From contig DDAD01000162.1 of NCBI GenBank assembly GCA_002333205.1, positions 72,605 through 112,818 on the forward strand: 40,214 nt of DNA, written 5' to 3'. The notes beneath the pieces were generated by a model. That model was not told the origin of the DNA. It saw nothing but the letters and a program-made list of their open reading frames with translations, and ran no database searches. Position numbers and translations under genes: made by a program. Shown here piece after piece: positions 33,152 through 40,214 of the stretch (positions within the stretch are counted from its first letter, which is position 1; each line of letters opens with the position of its first letter). The DNA is from Pedobacter sp. UBA2067. GTDB taxonomy: Bacteria; Bacteroidota; Bacteroidia; Sphingobacteriales; Sphingobacteriaceae.

Positions 33152-34278
33152 AGAACTTCCTTGTAACGCTCGCTGCAATTAGCCTGGGAACAATTGCGGT
33201 TGCTCAGCATACACCCTTGGCGCCTCGATATGCTGCAATAAAGCCGGCTGCCCCCACTGCACCTGCAACGCCTGCTATTGAAGTGCTGCCACCTGTGCCA
33301 GCTACGCCCGACATTCCGGAAACATCTTCCACTGCGAATTTCTTAGCAGCTGAAGATTCGCAGGATGATGGATTGACAAAAACCTTTAGCAAAACCTTCG
33401 CTGCTGGTACGTCTGATAAGATCAACGTTAATAACCAGTTTGGTTCCATCACCATAAAAACCTGGGATAGGAAAGAAGTTAAGGCGGATGTTACCATTAG
33501 TGCATACAGCAATAACGCTGATGAACAACGAAAGCTGTTAGAAGACACCCGGATAGAGGCAGACAAATCGGGTGATCAGATCAGCTTCAAAACGGAGATG
33601 AATACCAACCGTAACGGCAACTGGGGCAACGGCACCCGCAATGGTAAGAAGTGGCGCAGAGAAGTGCGGGTGAATTATACGCTTTATGTGCCTTCGGTAA
33701 ATGCACTCAATTTATCACAGCAGTACGGGAATGTCGAGATCGGCAGCCATGCCGGTTCGGTAAACGCTAAAGTGCAGTATGGCAATTTCAATGCACAAAA
33801 GCTAAGTAATGGCAGCAACAACCTCAATGTGCAATACGGTAAAATGACGGTGCAGGATTTGAATAAAGCAAATCTGAAACAGCAGTATGGTGGTGGAATC
33901 ACCCTGGGCACCGCCAGAGACATCAACGTAAGTGCACAATATTCTAATGTAGCCATAGAGCGGCTGCTTGGAGATGCGGTCTTAAGCGTGCAGTACAACA
34001 AACTTAGGATTGGTGAGGTGGCTGAAAGTTCCAAGGTTTTAACGATCAATGCGCAGTATGGCGCGGTTGATGTAGGTTTTAGCGATGTTTATAAAGGGCG
34101 CTTGGATGTCAGGACCAGCTATGGTGGATTCAAGTTTGGAGCAGGCGTATCTGCGAAAGTTGAAGGTGAAGACGAAGAACGCATTTCCTTTTCAAAGAGT
34201 TATCATGGAACGATCAATGGTGGCGGCAGTGGTCAGGTGAGTGTTAAATCTGCTTACGGTTCGGTTACTTTCCGCTAA
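33148..34278 (+). CDS. Secreted DUF4097-type beta-solenoid protein
   Basis: The product has 376 residues. A signal peptide (1-19, cut after AVA) leads to a Pro/Ala-rich linker (about 25-60) and a repeat domain. About ten short strand repeats carry QYG or related turns: QYGNVEI, QYGNFNA, QYGKMTV, QQYGGGI, QYSNVAI, QYNKLRI, QYGAVDV, SYGGFKF, SYHGTI, AYGSVTF. The regular spacing of about 18-24 residues predicts a right-handed beta-solenoid like that of DUF4097/DUF2807 adhesin-type proteins. It may be the signal or output partner of the anti-sigma factor encoded just before it. A terminator follows at 34325. Confidence 0.82.
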   Translation: MKNFLVTLAAISLGTIAVAQHTPLAPRYAAIKPAAPTAPATPAIEVLPPVPATPDIPETSSTANFLAAEDSQDDGLTKTFSKTFAAGTSDKINVNNQFGSITIKTWDRKEVKADVTISAYSNNADEQRKLLEDTRIEADKSGDQISFKTEMNTNRNGNWGNGTRNGKKWRREVRVNYTLYVPSVNALNLSQQYGNVEIGSHAGSVNAKVQYGNFNAQKLSNGSNNLNVQYGKMTVQDLNKANLKQQYGGGITLGTARDINVSAQYSNVAIERLLGDAVLSVQYNKLRIGEVAESSKVLTINAQYGAVDVGFSDVYKGRLDVRTSYGGFKFGAGVSAKVEGEDEERISFSKSYHGTINGGGSGQVSVKSAYGSVTFR

Positions 34279-34324
34279 GAAAGGCCAACACAACTTTAGG
34301 GTTCTCTAAAACACTAGCATAAGG

Positions 34325-34354
34325 AAGCTTGTTGATCATTCAGCAAGCTTTTTT
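34325..34354 (+). terminator. Terminator after the DUF4097 gene
   Basis: AAGCTTGTTG pairs with CAGCAAGCTT (one G-U pair) around ATCATT, followed by TTTT. It lies 47 bases after the DUF4097 stop and before the terC gene. Confidence 0.75.
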
Positions 34355-34384
34355 CATATATTAGCAACAAATATCTACACCTCT

Positions 34385-35170
34385 ATGGAACTCTTAAGTA
34401 ATCCGGAAGCCTGGATCTCACTCATCACGTTAACCCTTCTCGAAATTGTACTTGGTATTGATAACATCATCTTTATCTCCATTCTTTCTTCTAAACTGCC
34501 TCAAAATGTACAGAAGAAAGCAAGACAATGGGGCTTAGGGCTTGCGATGATTACCCGGGTGTTGCTATTGCTATCGCTTAGCTGGGTGATGACTTTGACC
34601 TCTCCGTTGTTTAACATCGGCGAATGGATCAGTGTCGATAATGAAGAGTGGTTAAGCAAACTGGCCATTTCAGGTCGTGATTTGATCCTGATTGTCGGGG
34701 GACTGTTCCTGATCTATAAGAGTACTCATGAGATCCACCTGAAGCTGGAGGGAGAAGAAGATGAGACCGGAAATCCGAAGGTGCATACCTTTACCGGCGT
34801 ACTCGTTCAAATCTTACTGCTGGATATTGTATTCTCGCTGGACTCAGTGATTACAGCCGTTGGCATGGCCGATCACGTGGAGATTATGATTACTGCGGTA
34901 ATCATCGCCGTGCTGATCATGATGGTTTCCGCAAATGCGATCAGCAACTTTGTAAACAACCACCCAACGGTAAAGATGCTGGCACTGTCGTTCTTGCTGC
35001 TGATTGGTGTTTCATTGCTTGCAGAAGGCTTGGATCAGCACATTCCTAAAGGATATATCTACTTCGCGATGGCCTTCTCTATCCTTGTAGAGATGCTGAA
35101 TTTAAAGATGCGCGGCAAGGAGCGGAAACCTGTAGAACTTAGAGATACGCCGAAAGAAGATCAGGTTTAG
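34385..35170 (+). CDS. TerC-family integral membrane protein
   Basis: The product has 261 residues and about seven membrane helices. The two acidic family motifs are present: TLLEIVLGIDNIIFISIL in helix 1 and LLDIVFSLDSVITAVGM in the middle, related by the internal repeat of the family. The tail is charged and cytosolic (GKERKPVELRDTPKEDQ). TerC proteins are linked to tellurite resistance and to metal handling (Mn2+ export) during protein secretion in some bacteria; which applies here cannot be read. The nucleoid-associated gene follows at once. Confidence 0.93.
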   Translation: MELLSNPEAWISLITLTLLEIVLGIDNIIFISILSSKLPQNVQKKARQWGLGLAMITRVLLLLSLSWVMTLTSPLFNIGEWISVDNEEWLSKLAISGRDLILIVGGLFLIYKSTHEIHLKLEGEEDETGNPKVHTFTGVLVQILLLDIVFSLDSVITAVGMADHVEIMITAVIIAVLIMMVSANAISNFVNNHPTVKMLALSFLLLIGVSLLAEGLDQHIPKGYIYFAMAFSILVEMLNLKMRGKERKPVELRDTPKEDQV

Positions 35171-35178
35171 TACTTTTG
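35171..35178 (+). promoter_or_regulatory. -7 box directly before the nucleoid-associated gene
   Basis: TACTTTTG matches TAnnTTTG exactly and begins on the base after the terC stop. Only three bases separate it from the ATG at 35182, so the transcript would begin at or next to the start codon. Confidence 0.5.
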
Positions 35179-35181
35179 TAC

Positions 35182-36237
35182 ATGATTTCTTTTTACGAGG
35201 CCTTCTTGGCTGAACTTGCTATCCATAGGATTGGAAACAAATCCCAGGACGAATTTTACGTGCTTTCTGAACAGTCTTTGCATATTCAGGATAACCTGCT
35301 GAAAAACCTCTTGCTTCAGTATTTCCTGAGCCCATACCAGAAAGTGAATGAAATTTACAGGTTCACGCATCCGAATAACGATCTGAACCTGAATGAGGTT
35401 TACCATTTTGCAGAAGCGATATTCGCAGATGGCTCCACGTTCCATGAGAACAGTCAACAGCTGGCCAAATACCTGTATGAAGTGTCTGGCCACCCGAAAG
35501 TCAAGTCTGGAGAGTTGTATGTTGCCTATTTTGAGAACGTTCAGATTGAAGGTGAACTGCTGGATGCCATTGGCATTTTTAAATCAGAAACCAAGGAGAC
35601 CTACCTGAAGGTATACCCGGAGCAAGCAGGCTTCAACATGAGTTATGAAGAGGATGCCATCAACATCACCAAGCTTGATAAAGGCTGTCTGATCTTCAAT
35701 ACGGAGAAAGAGGAGGGCTTTAAAGTTGCGGTAATCGATCAAACCAATAAGAGTGCAGAAGCTGTTTACTGGAAAGATGAGTTCCTCAAGCTCAAGGTTC
35801 GAAATGATAACTACAACCAGACCAACAACGTACTGGGCGTATACAAAAGCTTCGTGACCGAAAAGCTGGATGAAGAGTTCGAAATGACCAAAGCGGACAA
35901 GATCGACCTGCTGAACAAGTCCATGAAATACTTCAAGGAGAAAGAAAGCTTTGATCTGGATGAGTTTGCCAACGAGGTCATCGCCAATGAAGACGGTATT
36001 GAATCCTTTAAAAACTTCAAGAAGAGCTACGAAGAGGAGTTTGATACCGCAATTCCCGATAGCTTCGATATCAATACCGCGGCAGTTAAAAAGCAAGCCA
36101 GGGTATTTAAAAGCATCATCAAGCTGGACAGGAACTTCCACATCTATATCCACGGGGATAAAGAGCTGATTGAAAAGGGCTTCGACGAAGATAAATCCAT
36201 GAACTATTATAAAGTGTATTTCAAAGAGGAAGCCTAA
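35182..36237 (+). CDS. Nucleoid-associated protein (NdpA/YejK-type, PF04245)
   Basis: The product has 351 residues and no signal or membrane helix. The opening IHRIGNKSQDEFYVLSEQ, the middle ELYVAYFENVQIEGELLDAI plus GIFKSETKETYLKV, and the late RVFKSIIKLDRNFHIYIHG block match what I know of Bacteroidota nucleoid-associated proteins. Members bind the nucleoid; the detailed role is unclear. Acidic segments are frequent (EEDAINIT, FEMTKADKID). I chose the ATG at 35182; a TTG two codons upstream is open but sits inside the -7 box. It ends before a bidirectional terminator. Confidence 0.85.
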   Translation: MISFYEAFLAELAIHRIGNKSQDEFYVLSEQSLHIQDNLLKNLLLQYFLSPYQKVNEIYRFTHPNNDLNLNEVYHFAEAIFADGSTFHENSQQLAKYLYEVSGHPKVKSGELYVAYFENVQIEGELLDAIGIFKSETKETYLKVYPEQAGFNMSYEEDAINITKLDKGCLIFNTEKEEGFKVAVIDQTNKSAEAVYWKDEFLKLKVRNDNYNQTNNVLGVYKSFVTEKLDEEFEMTKADKIDLLNKSMKYFKEKESFDLDEFANEVIANEDGIESFKNFKKSYEEEFDTAIPDSFDINTAAVKKQARVFKSIIKLDRNFHIYIHGDKELIEKGFDEDKSMNYYKVYFKEEA

Positions 36238-36282
36238 TTCAAGAACTGCTAGGTTTTAAGTTACAGGCACAAGATTATACAT

Positions 36283-36325
36283 AAAAAAGCCTGCGTATCC
36301 ATTTAAAGGATCACGCAGGCTTTTT
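36283..36325. terminator. Bidirectional terminator
   Basis: AAAAAAGCCTGCGT pairs with ACGCAGGCTTTTT; an inner TCC/GGA pair extends the stem around ATTTAAA. It sits between two convergent genes. Confidence 0.88.
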
Positions 36326-36339
36326 CTGTATATACGCTG

Positions 36340-37527
36340 TTACAGTACTCTTAGAAGCAGCCCTTTCAGATATTCGCCTTCCGGGAAGGAGATTCTAACG
36401 GGATGATCCTCAGGCTGACTAAACTGCTTTACAATCTGGATTTCCTTGCCGGCATCCAGTGCAGCCCAGGCAATGATCTGCTTGAATGTTTCAATATCTA
36501 CGGCGCCAGAGCAGGAGAAGGTAGCCAATAAGCCACCACTTTCCAGTAAACCCATGCCAAGGCGGTTTAAATCTTTATAGGCGCGGGCAGCACGGTCTAA
36601 TGCAGAACGTGAGGGCGCATATTTAGGTGGGTCCAGCACAATCACATCGAACTTCTTGCCTTCCTCCTTCAGTGCACGTAGCTGCTTATTTACGTCAGAT
36701 TGAATCACGGTACTTTGTGCTTTGTCAAACCCGTTTAAGTCCATGTTCTGCTGCAGTGTTTCCAATGCCAGGGCAGAGCTATCCACACTTGTTACGTGCG
36801 CAGCACCAGCTTTTAAGCTATTTAAAGAGAAACCTCCGCTGTAAGAAAAGCAGTCCAGCACCGTTTTACCAGGTGTGTATGCCGCTAAGATCTGGCGATT
36901 ATCCCGCTGATCGCAGTAGAAGCCCGACTTCTGTCCCCCTGCGATGTTGATGTGGTAAAGAATACCATTTTCTTTCACTTCCAGGAACTCTGGTGGCTGC
37001 TCACCCCAAAGCAAGCCATTCGCTACTTCCAGGTCCTCATGACCGCGTGCAGTAGCATCACTTTTATCGAATATACCTTTGGGTTGTAATTCTTCACGCA
37101 GGATATCTATGATCTCTGCTTTAGCCTGTTCAATACCAGCGCTGAGGATCTGCAGCGACAGAAAATCTGCGTAACGATCTATAATCAAGCCTGGTAAAAA
37201 GTCAGCTTCGGAGAAAACCAGACGGCAGGTGTTGGTGTCGCCATTCCGAAGTACATGTGCCCGTGAAGCGATAGCCGTACGGATCTTTTGCTGGTACCAG
37301 TCGCGGTTAATGGTTTTTGCCTCATCCCATTCCAGCATGCGCACCGCAACGCGACTTTTCTCGTTGAAGTAACCATAAGCCAGGAATTCTTTGTCTGCAG
37401 CCAATACGCGAACCACTTCGCCATTTGCGGGACTACCTTTTACTTTATCCAAAGCACCGGAGAATATCCATGGATGTCTTTGCAAAGCTGCTTTCTCTTT
37501 TCCTTTTTTCAGTATCACTTCAACCAT
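36340..37527 (-). CDS. rlmI: Class I 23S rRNA (cytosine-C5) methyltransferase, RlmI-like
   Basis: The product has 395 residues. The N-terminal 75 residues are a PUA domain (ALQRHPWIFSGALDKVKGSP), followed by a linker domain with LPGLIIDRYADFLSLQI and the GGQKSGFYCDQRDNR block. The SAM-binding Rossmann core has VLDCFSYSGGFSLNSLKAG and VTSVDSSALAL. The catalytic motifs are VLDPPKYAPS and TFSCSG, the latter with the Cys nucleophile of C5-methyltransferases. E. coli RlmI methylates C1962 of 23S rRNA; the family match suggests the same site here. It lies downstream of sodA with its own terminator-separated transcript. Confidence 0.9.
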   Translation of the reverse strand: MVEVILKKGKEKAALQRHPWIFSGALDKVKGSPANGEVVRVLAADKEFLAYGYFNEKSRVAVRMLEWDEAKTINRDWYQQKIRTAIASRAHVLRNGDTNTCRLVFSEADFLPGLIIDRYADFLSLQILSAGIEQAKAEIIDILREELQPKGIFDKSDATARGHEDLEVANGLLWGEQPPEFLEVKENGILYHINIAGGQKSGFYCDQRDNRQILAAYTPGKTVLDCFSYSGGFSLNSLKAGAAHVTSVDSSALALETLQQNMDLNGFDKAQSTVIQSDVNKQLRALKEEGKKFDVIVLDPPKYAPSRSALDRAARAYKDLNRLGMGLLESGGLLATFSCSGAVDIETFKQIIAWAALDAGKEIQIVKQFSQPEDHPVRISFPEGEYLKGLLLRVL

Positions 37528-37547
37528 GGCGTAAAGTTAGTAAAAGC

Positions 37548-37605
37548 AAAAACACCAATACCTTTCTGCATGATATTTCTATCAGGCATCAAGTATTGGT
37601 GTTTT
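37548..37605 (-). terminator. Terminator of the superoxide dismutase gene, with nested hairpin
   Basis: Outer stem AAAACACCAATAC with GTATTGGTGTTTT, and inside it a second stem (TGCATGATA, TTTC, TATCAGGCA with one bulge). On the minus strand it follows the sod stop by 22 bases and ends in a T-run. Both stems could stack into one long hairpin. Confidence 0.75.
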
Positions 37606-37627
37606 AAGATCTAAAGTTTAGATCAGC

Positions 37628-38239
37628 TTATTTTGCAGCTTTTTCGAAACGCTCGCTAACAGCATCCCAGTTCACTACATTCCAGAAAGCCGCAATATAA
37701 TCCGGGCGTCTGTTTTGATATTTTAAATAGTAAGCATGCTCCCAAACGTCCATACCTAAAATTGGTGTACCTTTAACTTCAGCAATGCTCATCAAAGGAT
37801 TGTCCTGATTAGGGGTAGAACAAACAGCAACTTTCTTGTCAGCAGTTACGATTAACCAAGCCCATCCTGACCCGAAGCGAGTCGCACCAGCTTCAGCAAA
37901 TTTAGTTTTGAAATCAGCGAAAGATCCAAAAGCAGCATTGATAGCATCTGCTAAAGCACCTTTAGGCTCACCTCCTTTGTTTGGACCAATAACTTCCCAG
38001 AATAGCGAGTGGTTATAGTGACCGCCACCATTGTTTCTTACTGCAGCAGGGAACTTGTCTACGTTCTTCATTAAGTCTTCAATGCTTTGGCTAGCTTCTG
38101 GTTTGCCTTCCAATGCTTTGTTTAAGTTGGTAACGTATGCCTGATGATGTTTGTCATGGTGGATTTCCATGGTCATTTTATCGATATGCGGTTCTAATGC
38201 GTCAGTTGCGTATGGTAACGCAGGTAGTTCAAAAGCCAT
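37628..38239 (-). CDS. Superoxide dismutase, Mn/Fe family
   Basis: The product has 203 residues and turns superoxide into oxygen and peroxide in the cytosol. Metal ligands: H27 (MEIHHDKHH), H77 (GGGHYNHSLFW), D164 and H168 (MDVWEHAYY). G73 in the GGGH motif and Q145 in NQDNPL match the manganese pattern (Gly in the N-terminal domain, Gln from the C-terminal domain), so Mn or mixed use is likely; this rests on two residues. No signal peptide. It has its own promoter (38269-38276) and terminator. OxyR lies 1 kb away on the same strand, but no binding site is visible. Confidence 0.95.
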   Translation of the reverse strand: MAFELPALPYATDALEPHIDKMTMEIHHDKHHQAYVTNLNKALEGKPEASQSIEDLMKNVDKFPAAVRNNGGGHYNHSLFWEVIGPNKGGEPKGALADAINAAFGSFADFKTKFAEAGATRFGSGWAWLIVTADKKVAVCSTPNQDNPLMSIAEVKGTPILGMDVWEHAYYLKYQNRRPDYIAAFWNVVNWDAVSERFEKAAK

Positions 38240-38268
38240 ATTTTTATGATTTAAGTTTAAATTCTATA

Positions 38269-38276
38269 CAAATATA
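38269..38276 (-). promoter_or_regulatory. -7 box of the superoxide dismutase gene
   Basis: TATATTTG on the minus strand matches TAnnTTTG exactly, 29 bases before the sod ATG. The expected TTG at -33 is not clear. Confidence 0.5.
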
Positions 38277-38317
38277 ACATTCAGCTGCAAAGTTTGTTCA
38301 GCCTATTGTCAAGTAGT

Positions 38318-38791
38318 TTAATCGCGTCTGGAAGCAAAGAACTTACGCATCAGCTCGCCACATTCTTCTGCTAAAACGCCAGCCTCCATCACGGTTTTCG
38401 GATGTAAGATATTGCTGCATTTGCTTGTGAACCCTCTTTTTGGCTCCGGTGCACCATAGACCAGCTTGCTGATCTGCGTCCAGTAACTTGCACCTGCGCA
38501 CATTACACAAGGTTCAACGGTTACGTAGAGTGTGCAATCCTTCAAATACTTGCCGCCTAAGGTCTCACTGGCTGCAGTAAAAGCTTGCATTTCAGCATGT
38601 GCAGTCACGTCGTTGAGCTGCTCCGTCAGGTTGTGCCCGCGACCTACTACACGGCCTCTGCAAACCACTACGGCACCTACAGGAATCTCGCCGAGTTTAA
38701 ACGCTTTCTCTGCTTCCTGCAATGCCAGGCGCATGAAATACTCGTGTTCAGCCTGGGGGTCCTTATCTTCTGCGAAATTGTAAAAGCTCAT
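38318..38791 (-). CDS. tadA: tRNA-specific adenosine deaminase TadA (nucleoside deaminase family)
   Basis: The product has 157 residues. The zinc site is HAEMQ (H65, catalytic E67) with PCVMCAGA (C95, C98). The family blocks EIPVGAVVV and VYGAPEPKRG are there, and the C-terminal helix ends in AEECGELMRKFFASRRD, as in TadA. It should change A34 to inosine in tRNA-Arg, which is essential in most bacteria. A general nucleoside deaminase is the alternative. It follows csaA by 17 bases, yet a full -7 box lies between them, so it can be transcribed alone. Confidence 0.88.
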   Translation of the reverse strand: MSFYNFAEDKDPQAEHEYFMRLALQEAEKAFKLGEIPVGAVVVCRGRVVGRGHNLTEQLNDVTAHAEMQAFTAASETLGGKYLKDCTLYVTVEPCVMCAGASYWTQISKLVYGAPEPKRGFTSKCSNILHPKTVMEAGVLAEECGELMRKFFASRRD

Positions 38792-38795
38792 GCCG

Positions 38796-38803
38796 CAAAG
38801 ATA
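38796..38803 (-). promoter_or_regulatory. -7 box directly before tadA
   Basis: TATCTTTG on the minus strand matches TAnnTTTG exactly. Only four bases separate it from the tadA ATG at 38791, so a transcript from it would be leaderless or nearly so. Confidence 0.5.
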
Positions 38804-38808
38804 GGGCT

Positions 38809-39144
38809 TTAGATGAGTTTACTGCCATTGGGAACCGGGCGTTCCAGGCTGGTCAATACGATATCGCCATTTTCATCCGCAAAGCCTGTTACCAGGAATT
38901 CCGACATGAACTTGCCAATCTGCTTTTTGGGAAAATTGGTTACCGCCACGATCTGCCGCCCAACGAGCGTTTCCTTGGTGTAATGCCTGGTGATCTGTGC
39001 CGAACTCATCCTTACCCCATAAGGGCCAAAATCAACTTTGACTTTAAATGCAGGTTTCCGTGCTTCTGGGAAGTCGAAAACTTCCAGAATGGTGCCTGCG
39101 CGAAGCTCCACTTGTTCAAATTCAGACCAGGTAATCTCTTTCAT
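38809..39144 (-). CDS. CsaA-type tRNA-binding domain protein
   Basis: The product has 111 residues and is a single EMAP-II-like OB fold: FEQVELRAGTILEVFDFPEA, KPAFKVKVDFGPYGVRMSSA, then VGRQIVAVTNFPKKQIGKFM and SEFLVTGFAD. This is the full length of CsaA, a dimeric protein that binds tRNA and has been linked to secretion chaperoning in Bacillus; the role in Bacteroidota is not established. It is followed at 17 bases by tadA. Confidence 0.88.
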   Translation of the reverse strand: MKEITWSEFEQVELRAGTILEVFDFPEARKPAFKVKVDFGPYGVRMSSAQITRHYTKETLVGRQIVAVTNFPKKQIGKFMSEFLVTGFADENGDIVLTSLERPVPNGSKLI

Positions 39145-39268
39145 GATTCTTATGCTTATACTTTAAGTTCTATTTCTAAAGCTAAATGTAGTGTGTAGCA
39201 CACGAAGTCCCAAATACCAGGTTTTGCTGTTGGCTTCCGCCGAAGTAGAAAGCTATAACCTCTCCAGT

Positions 39269-40201
39269 CTAAATTCCAATCACGTCCTTTTTCTTCCGCT
39301 GTTTCATCGTTTTTGGAATAACAGCCAGAATCTCCTCACGGAAAGCATTCAGCATTCGTTTCTTGATGAAATTCTTGTGCGTTACGATGCTGATCTCCCG
39401 AACTGGTTCAGGCGATTTAAAGGACCGTACTTTGCTCAGCTGCTTATTGGTCAGCTCTGCTAACGCCAGTTCAGGCACCAACGTAGCCCCGTCATTGCGG
39501 TCAACCATACGGATCAGCGTTTCCACACTTCCCGTGTTGTAAGTAAGGCCTTGCAGGCGATTATCTTTGGTGGTCCTGCAAATGTTGAGCACCTGCGAAC
39601 GCATACAATGCCCTTCGTTCAGGAGCCAGATGTTTTCCTCCTCCAAGTCCTCAGGATCTATATTTTTCTTTTTATAAAGCTTGCTGTTTTTGCTGATGTA
39701 GGTGACGAAAGACTCGTAATATAAGGGGAGTTCCTCGGTCGCAGGATCGCCAAAAGGCGTGGCCATAATACCGCAATCCAGTACACCTGTTTTTAGATGA
39801 TGGATGATATCTTCCGTTGTATATTCCCAGATGAGGAGCTTCAGATCAGGATATTTCTCCATCATGGCGGAAATAACCTGGGGAAGCAGGTATGGCGCTA
39901 CTGTCGGAATGATGCCGATACGTAGCTCGCCAACAATGTCCTGCTGCTGGCTATTGATAATCTCTTTAACTTTTTGACTTTCCTGTAGAATAACCCTGGC
40001 CTGGGCAATGATCTGTGCACCAATTTCGGTTGGTACCACCGGCTGTTTGCTGCGGTCAAAGATCTTGACGTTCAGCATTTCCTCCAGCTTTTGCACCTGC
40101 ATGCTTAAGGTTGGTTGGGTTACAAAGCACTTTTCTGCAGCACCTACGAAACTGCGATAAGTGTCAACGGCAACGATATATTCCAGCTGTACTAAAGTCA
40201 T
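39269..40201 (-). CDS. oxyR: OxyR-type LysR-family peroxide regulator
   Basis: The product has 310 residues. The N-terminal winged helix-turn-helix (residues 1-60) includes FVGAAEKCFVTQPTLSMQVQ and KLEEMLNVKIFDRS. The effector domain carries the OxyR redox block LLNEGHCMRSQVLNIC: C199 and C208, the same spacing and even the same numbers as in E. coli OxyR. It should sense hydrogen peroxide by disulfide formation and control peroxide-defence genes. No regulated catalase or ahp gene is in the window; its promoter lies beyond 40214. The stop is followed by 124 bases before csaA with no clear terminator. Confidence 0.92.
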   Translation of the reverse strand: MTLVQLEYIVAVDTYRSFVGAAEKCFVTQPTLSMQVQKLEEMLNVKIFDRSKQPVVPTEIGAQIIAQARVILQESQKVKEIINSQQQDIVGELRIGIIPTVAPYLLPQVISAMMEKYPDLKLLIWEYTTEDIIHHLKTGVLDCGIMATPFGDPATEELPLYYESFVTYISKNSKLYKKKNIDPEDLEEENIWLLNEGHCMRSQVLNICRTTKDNRLQGLTYNTGSVETLIRMVDRNDGATLVPELALAELTNKQLSKVRSFKSPEPVREISIVTHKNFIKKRMLNAFREEILAVIPKTMKQRKKKDVIGI

Positions 40202-40214
40202 ATAATTAAAGTTT

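Noticed and set aside
35584..36153. 189-codon minus-strand ORF inside the nucleoid-associated gene
   Set aside because: Hydrophobic product antisense to a charged protein with clear family blocks; no own promoter or context.

Overview
The window reads as chromosome of a Bacteroidota bacterium, most likely a Sphingobacteriaceae member (Pedobacter-like). The family assignment is inference from gene types, not from a search. Pointers are TAnnTTTG-type -7 promoter boxes in front of many genes, almost no Shine-Dalgarno sequences, A/T-rich leaders, a GltX plus GlnS pair, DUF2911, DUF4097 and DUF6249 proteins, ECF sigma/anti-sigma pairs, and CheR/CheB genes without chemoreceptors or flagellar genes. 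I see no tRNA, rRNA, insertion sequence, prophage or CRISPR array.

Layout. 1-1309 is the N-terminal half of phosphoenolpyruvate carboxylase, running off the left edge. 1310-1855 is the only long gene-poor stretch. It holds a candidate promoter, an 11-codon ORF and a strong terminator, then an array of 11-bp units. 1856-2137 is a small secreted protein. 2192-6738 (minus) is a TetR-controlled tripartite efflux operon (tetR, tolC, hlyD/emrA, MFS/emrB). Its tolC gene is interrupted by one in-frame TAA, and a perfect inverted repeat lies in the tetR promoter. 6952-7730 holds a small membrane protein and a DUF2911 protein. 7807-9339 (minus) is an ECF sigma/anti-sigma pair behind a DUF6249 membrane protein. 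9449-11159 (minus) is an orphan histidine kinase and a DinB-fold protein. 11206-13566 is gltX and a YpfJ-type zinc metallopeptidase.

13679-20552 is a six-gene plus-strand signalling island: receiver-kinase, a 1195-residue CHASE3/GAF hybrid kinase with three receivers, a stand-alone receiver, CheR, CheB and a CheY-like receiver. Several genes overlap or nearly touch, so they are probably co-transcribed. With no MCP, CheA or CheW nearby, the methylation enzymes may act on the E/Q-rich coiled coil of the hybrid kinase (inference).

20547-26373 carries an M49-like metallopeptidase, an AmiD-like amidase lipoprotein, a second 11-bp-phased array, glnS, a B12-binding protein and an enoyl-CoA hydratase. 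26475-30045 is a sigma-54-type response regulator followed by an AI-2E-family permease, a YtxH protein, a holin-X-like protein and an unknown protein, which looks like an envelope or stress block. 30087-31835 is aspS. 32077-34278 is a second ECF sigma, a membrane anti-sigma and a secreted beta-solenoid DUF4097 protein in overlapping order. 34385-36237 is TerC and a nucleoid-associated protein. 36340-40201 (minus) is an RlmI-like methyltransferase, superoxide dismutase, TadA, CsaA and an OxyR with both redox cysteines.

Functions are assigned from motifs and family memory only; no database search was run.
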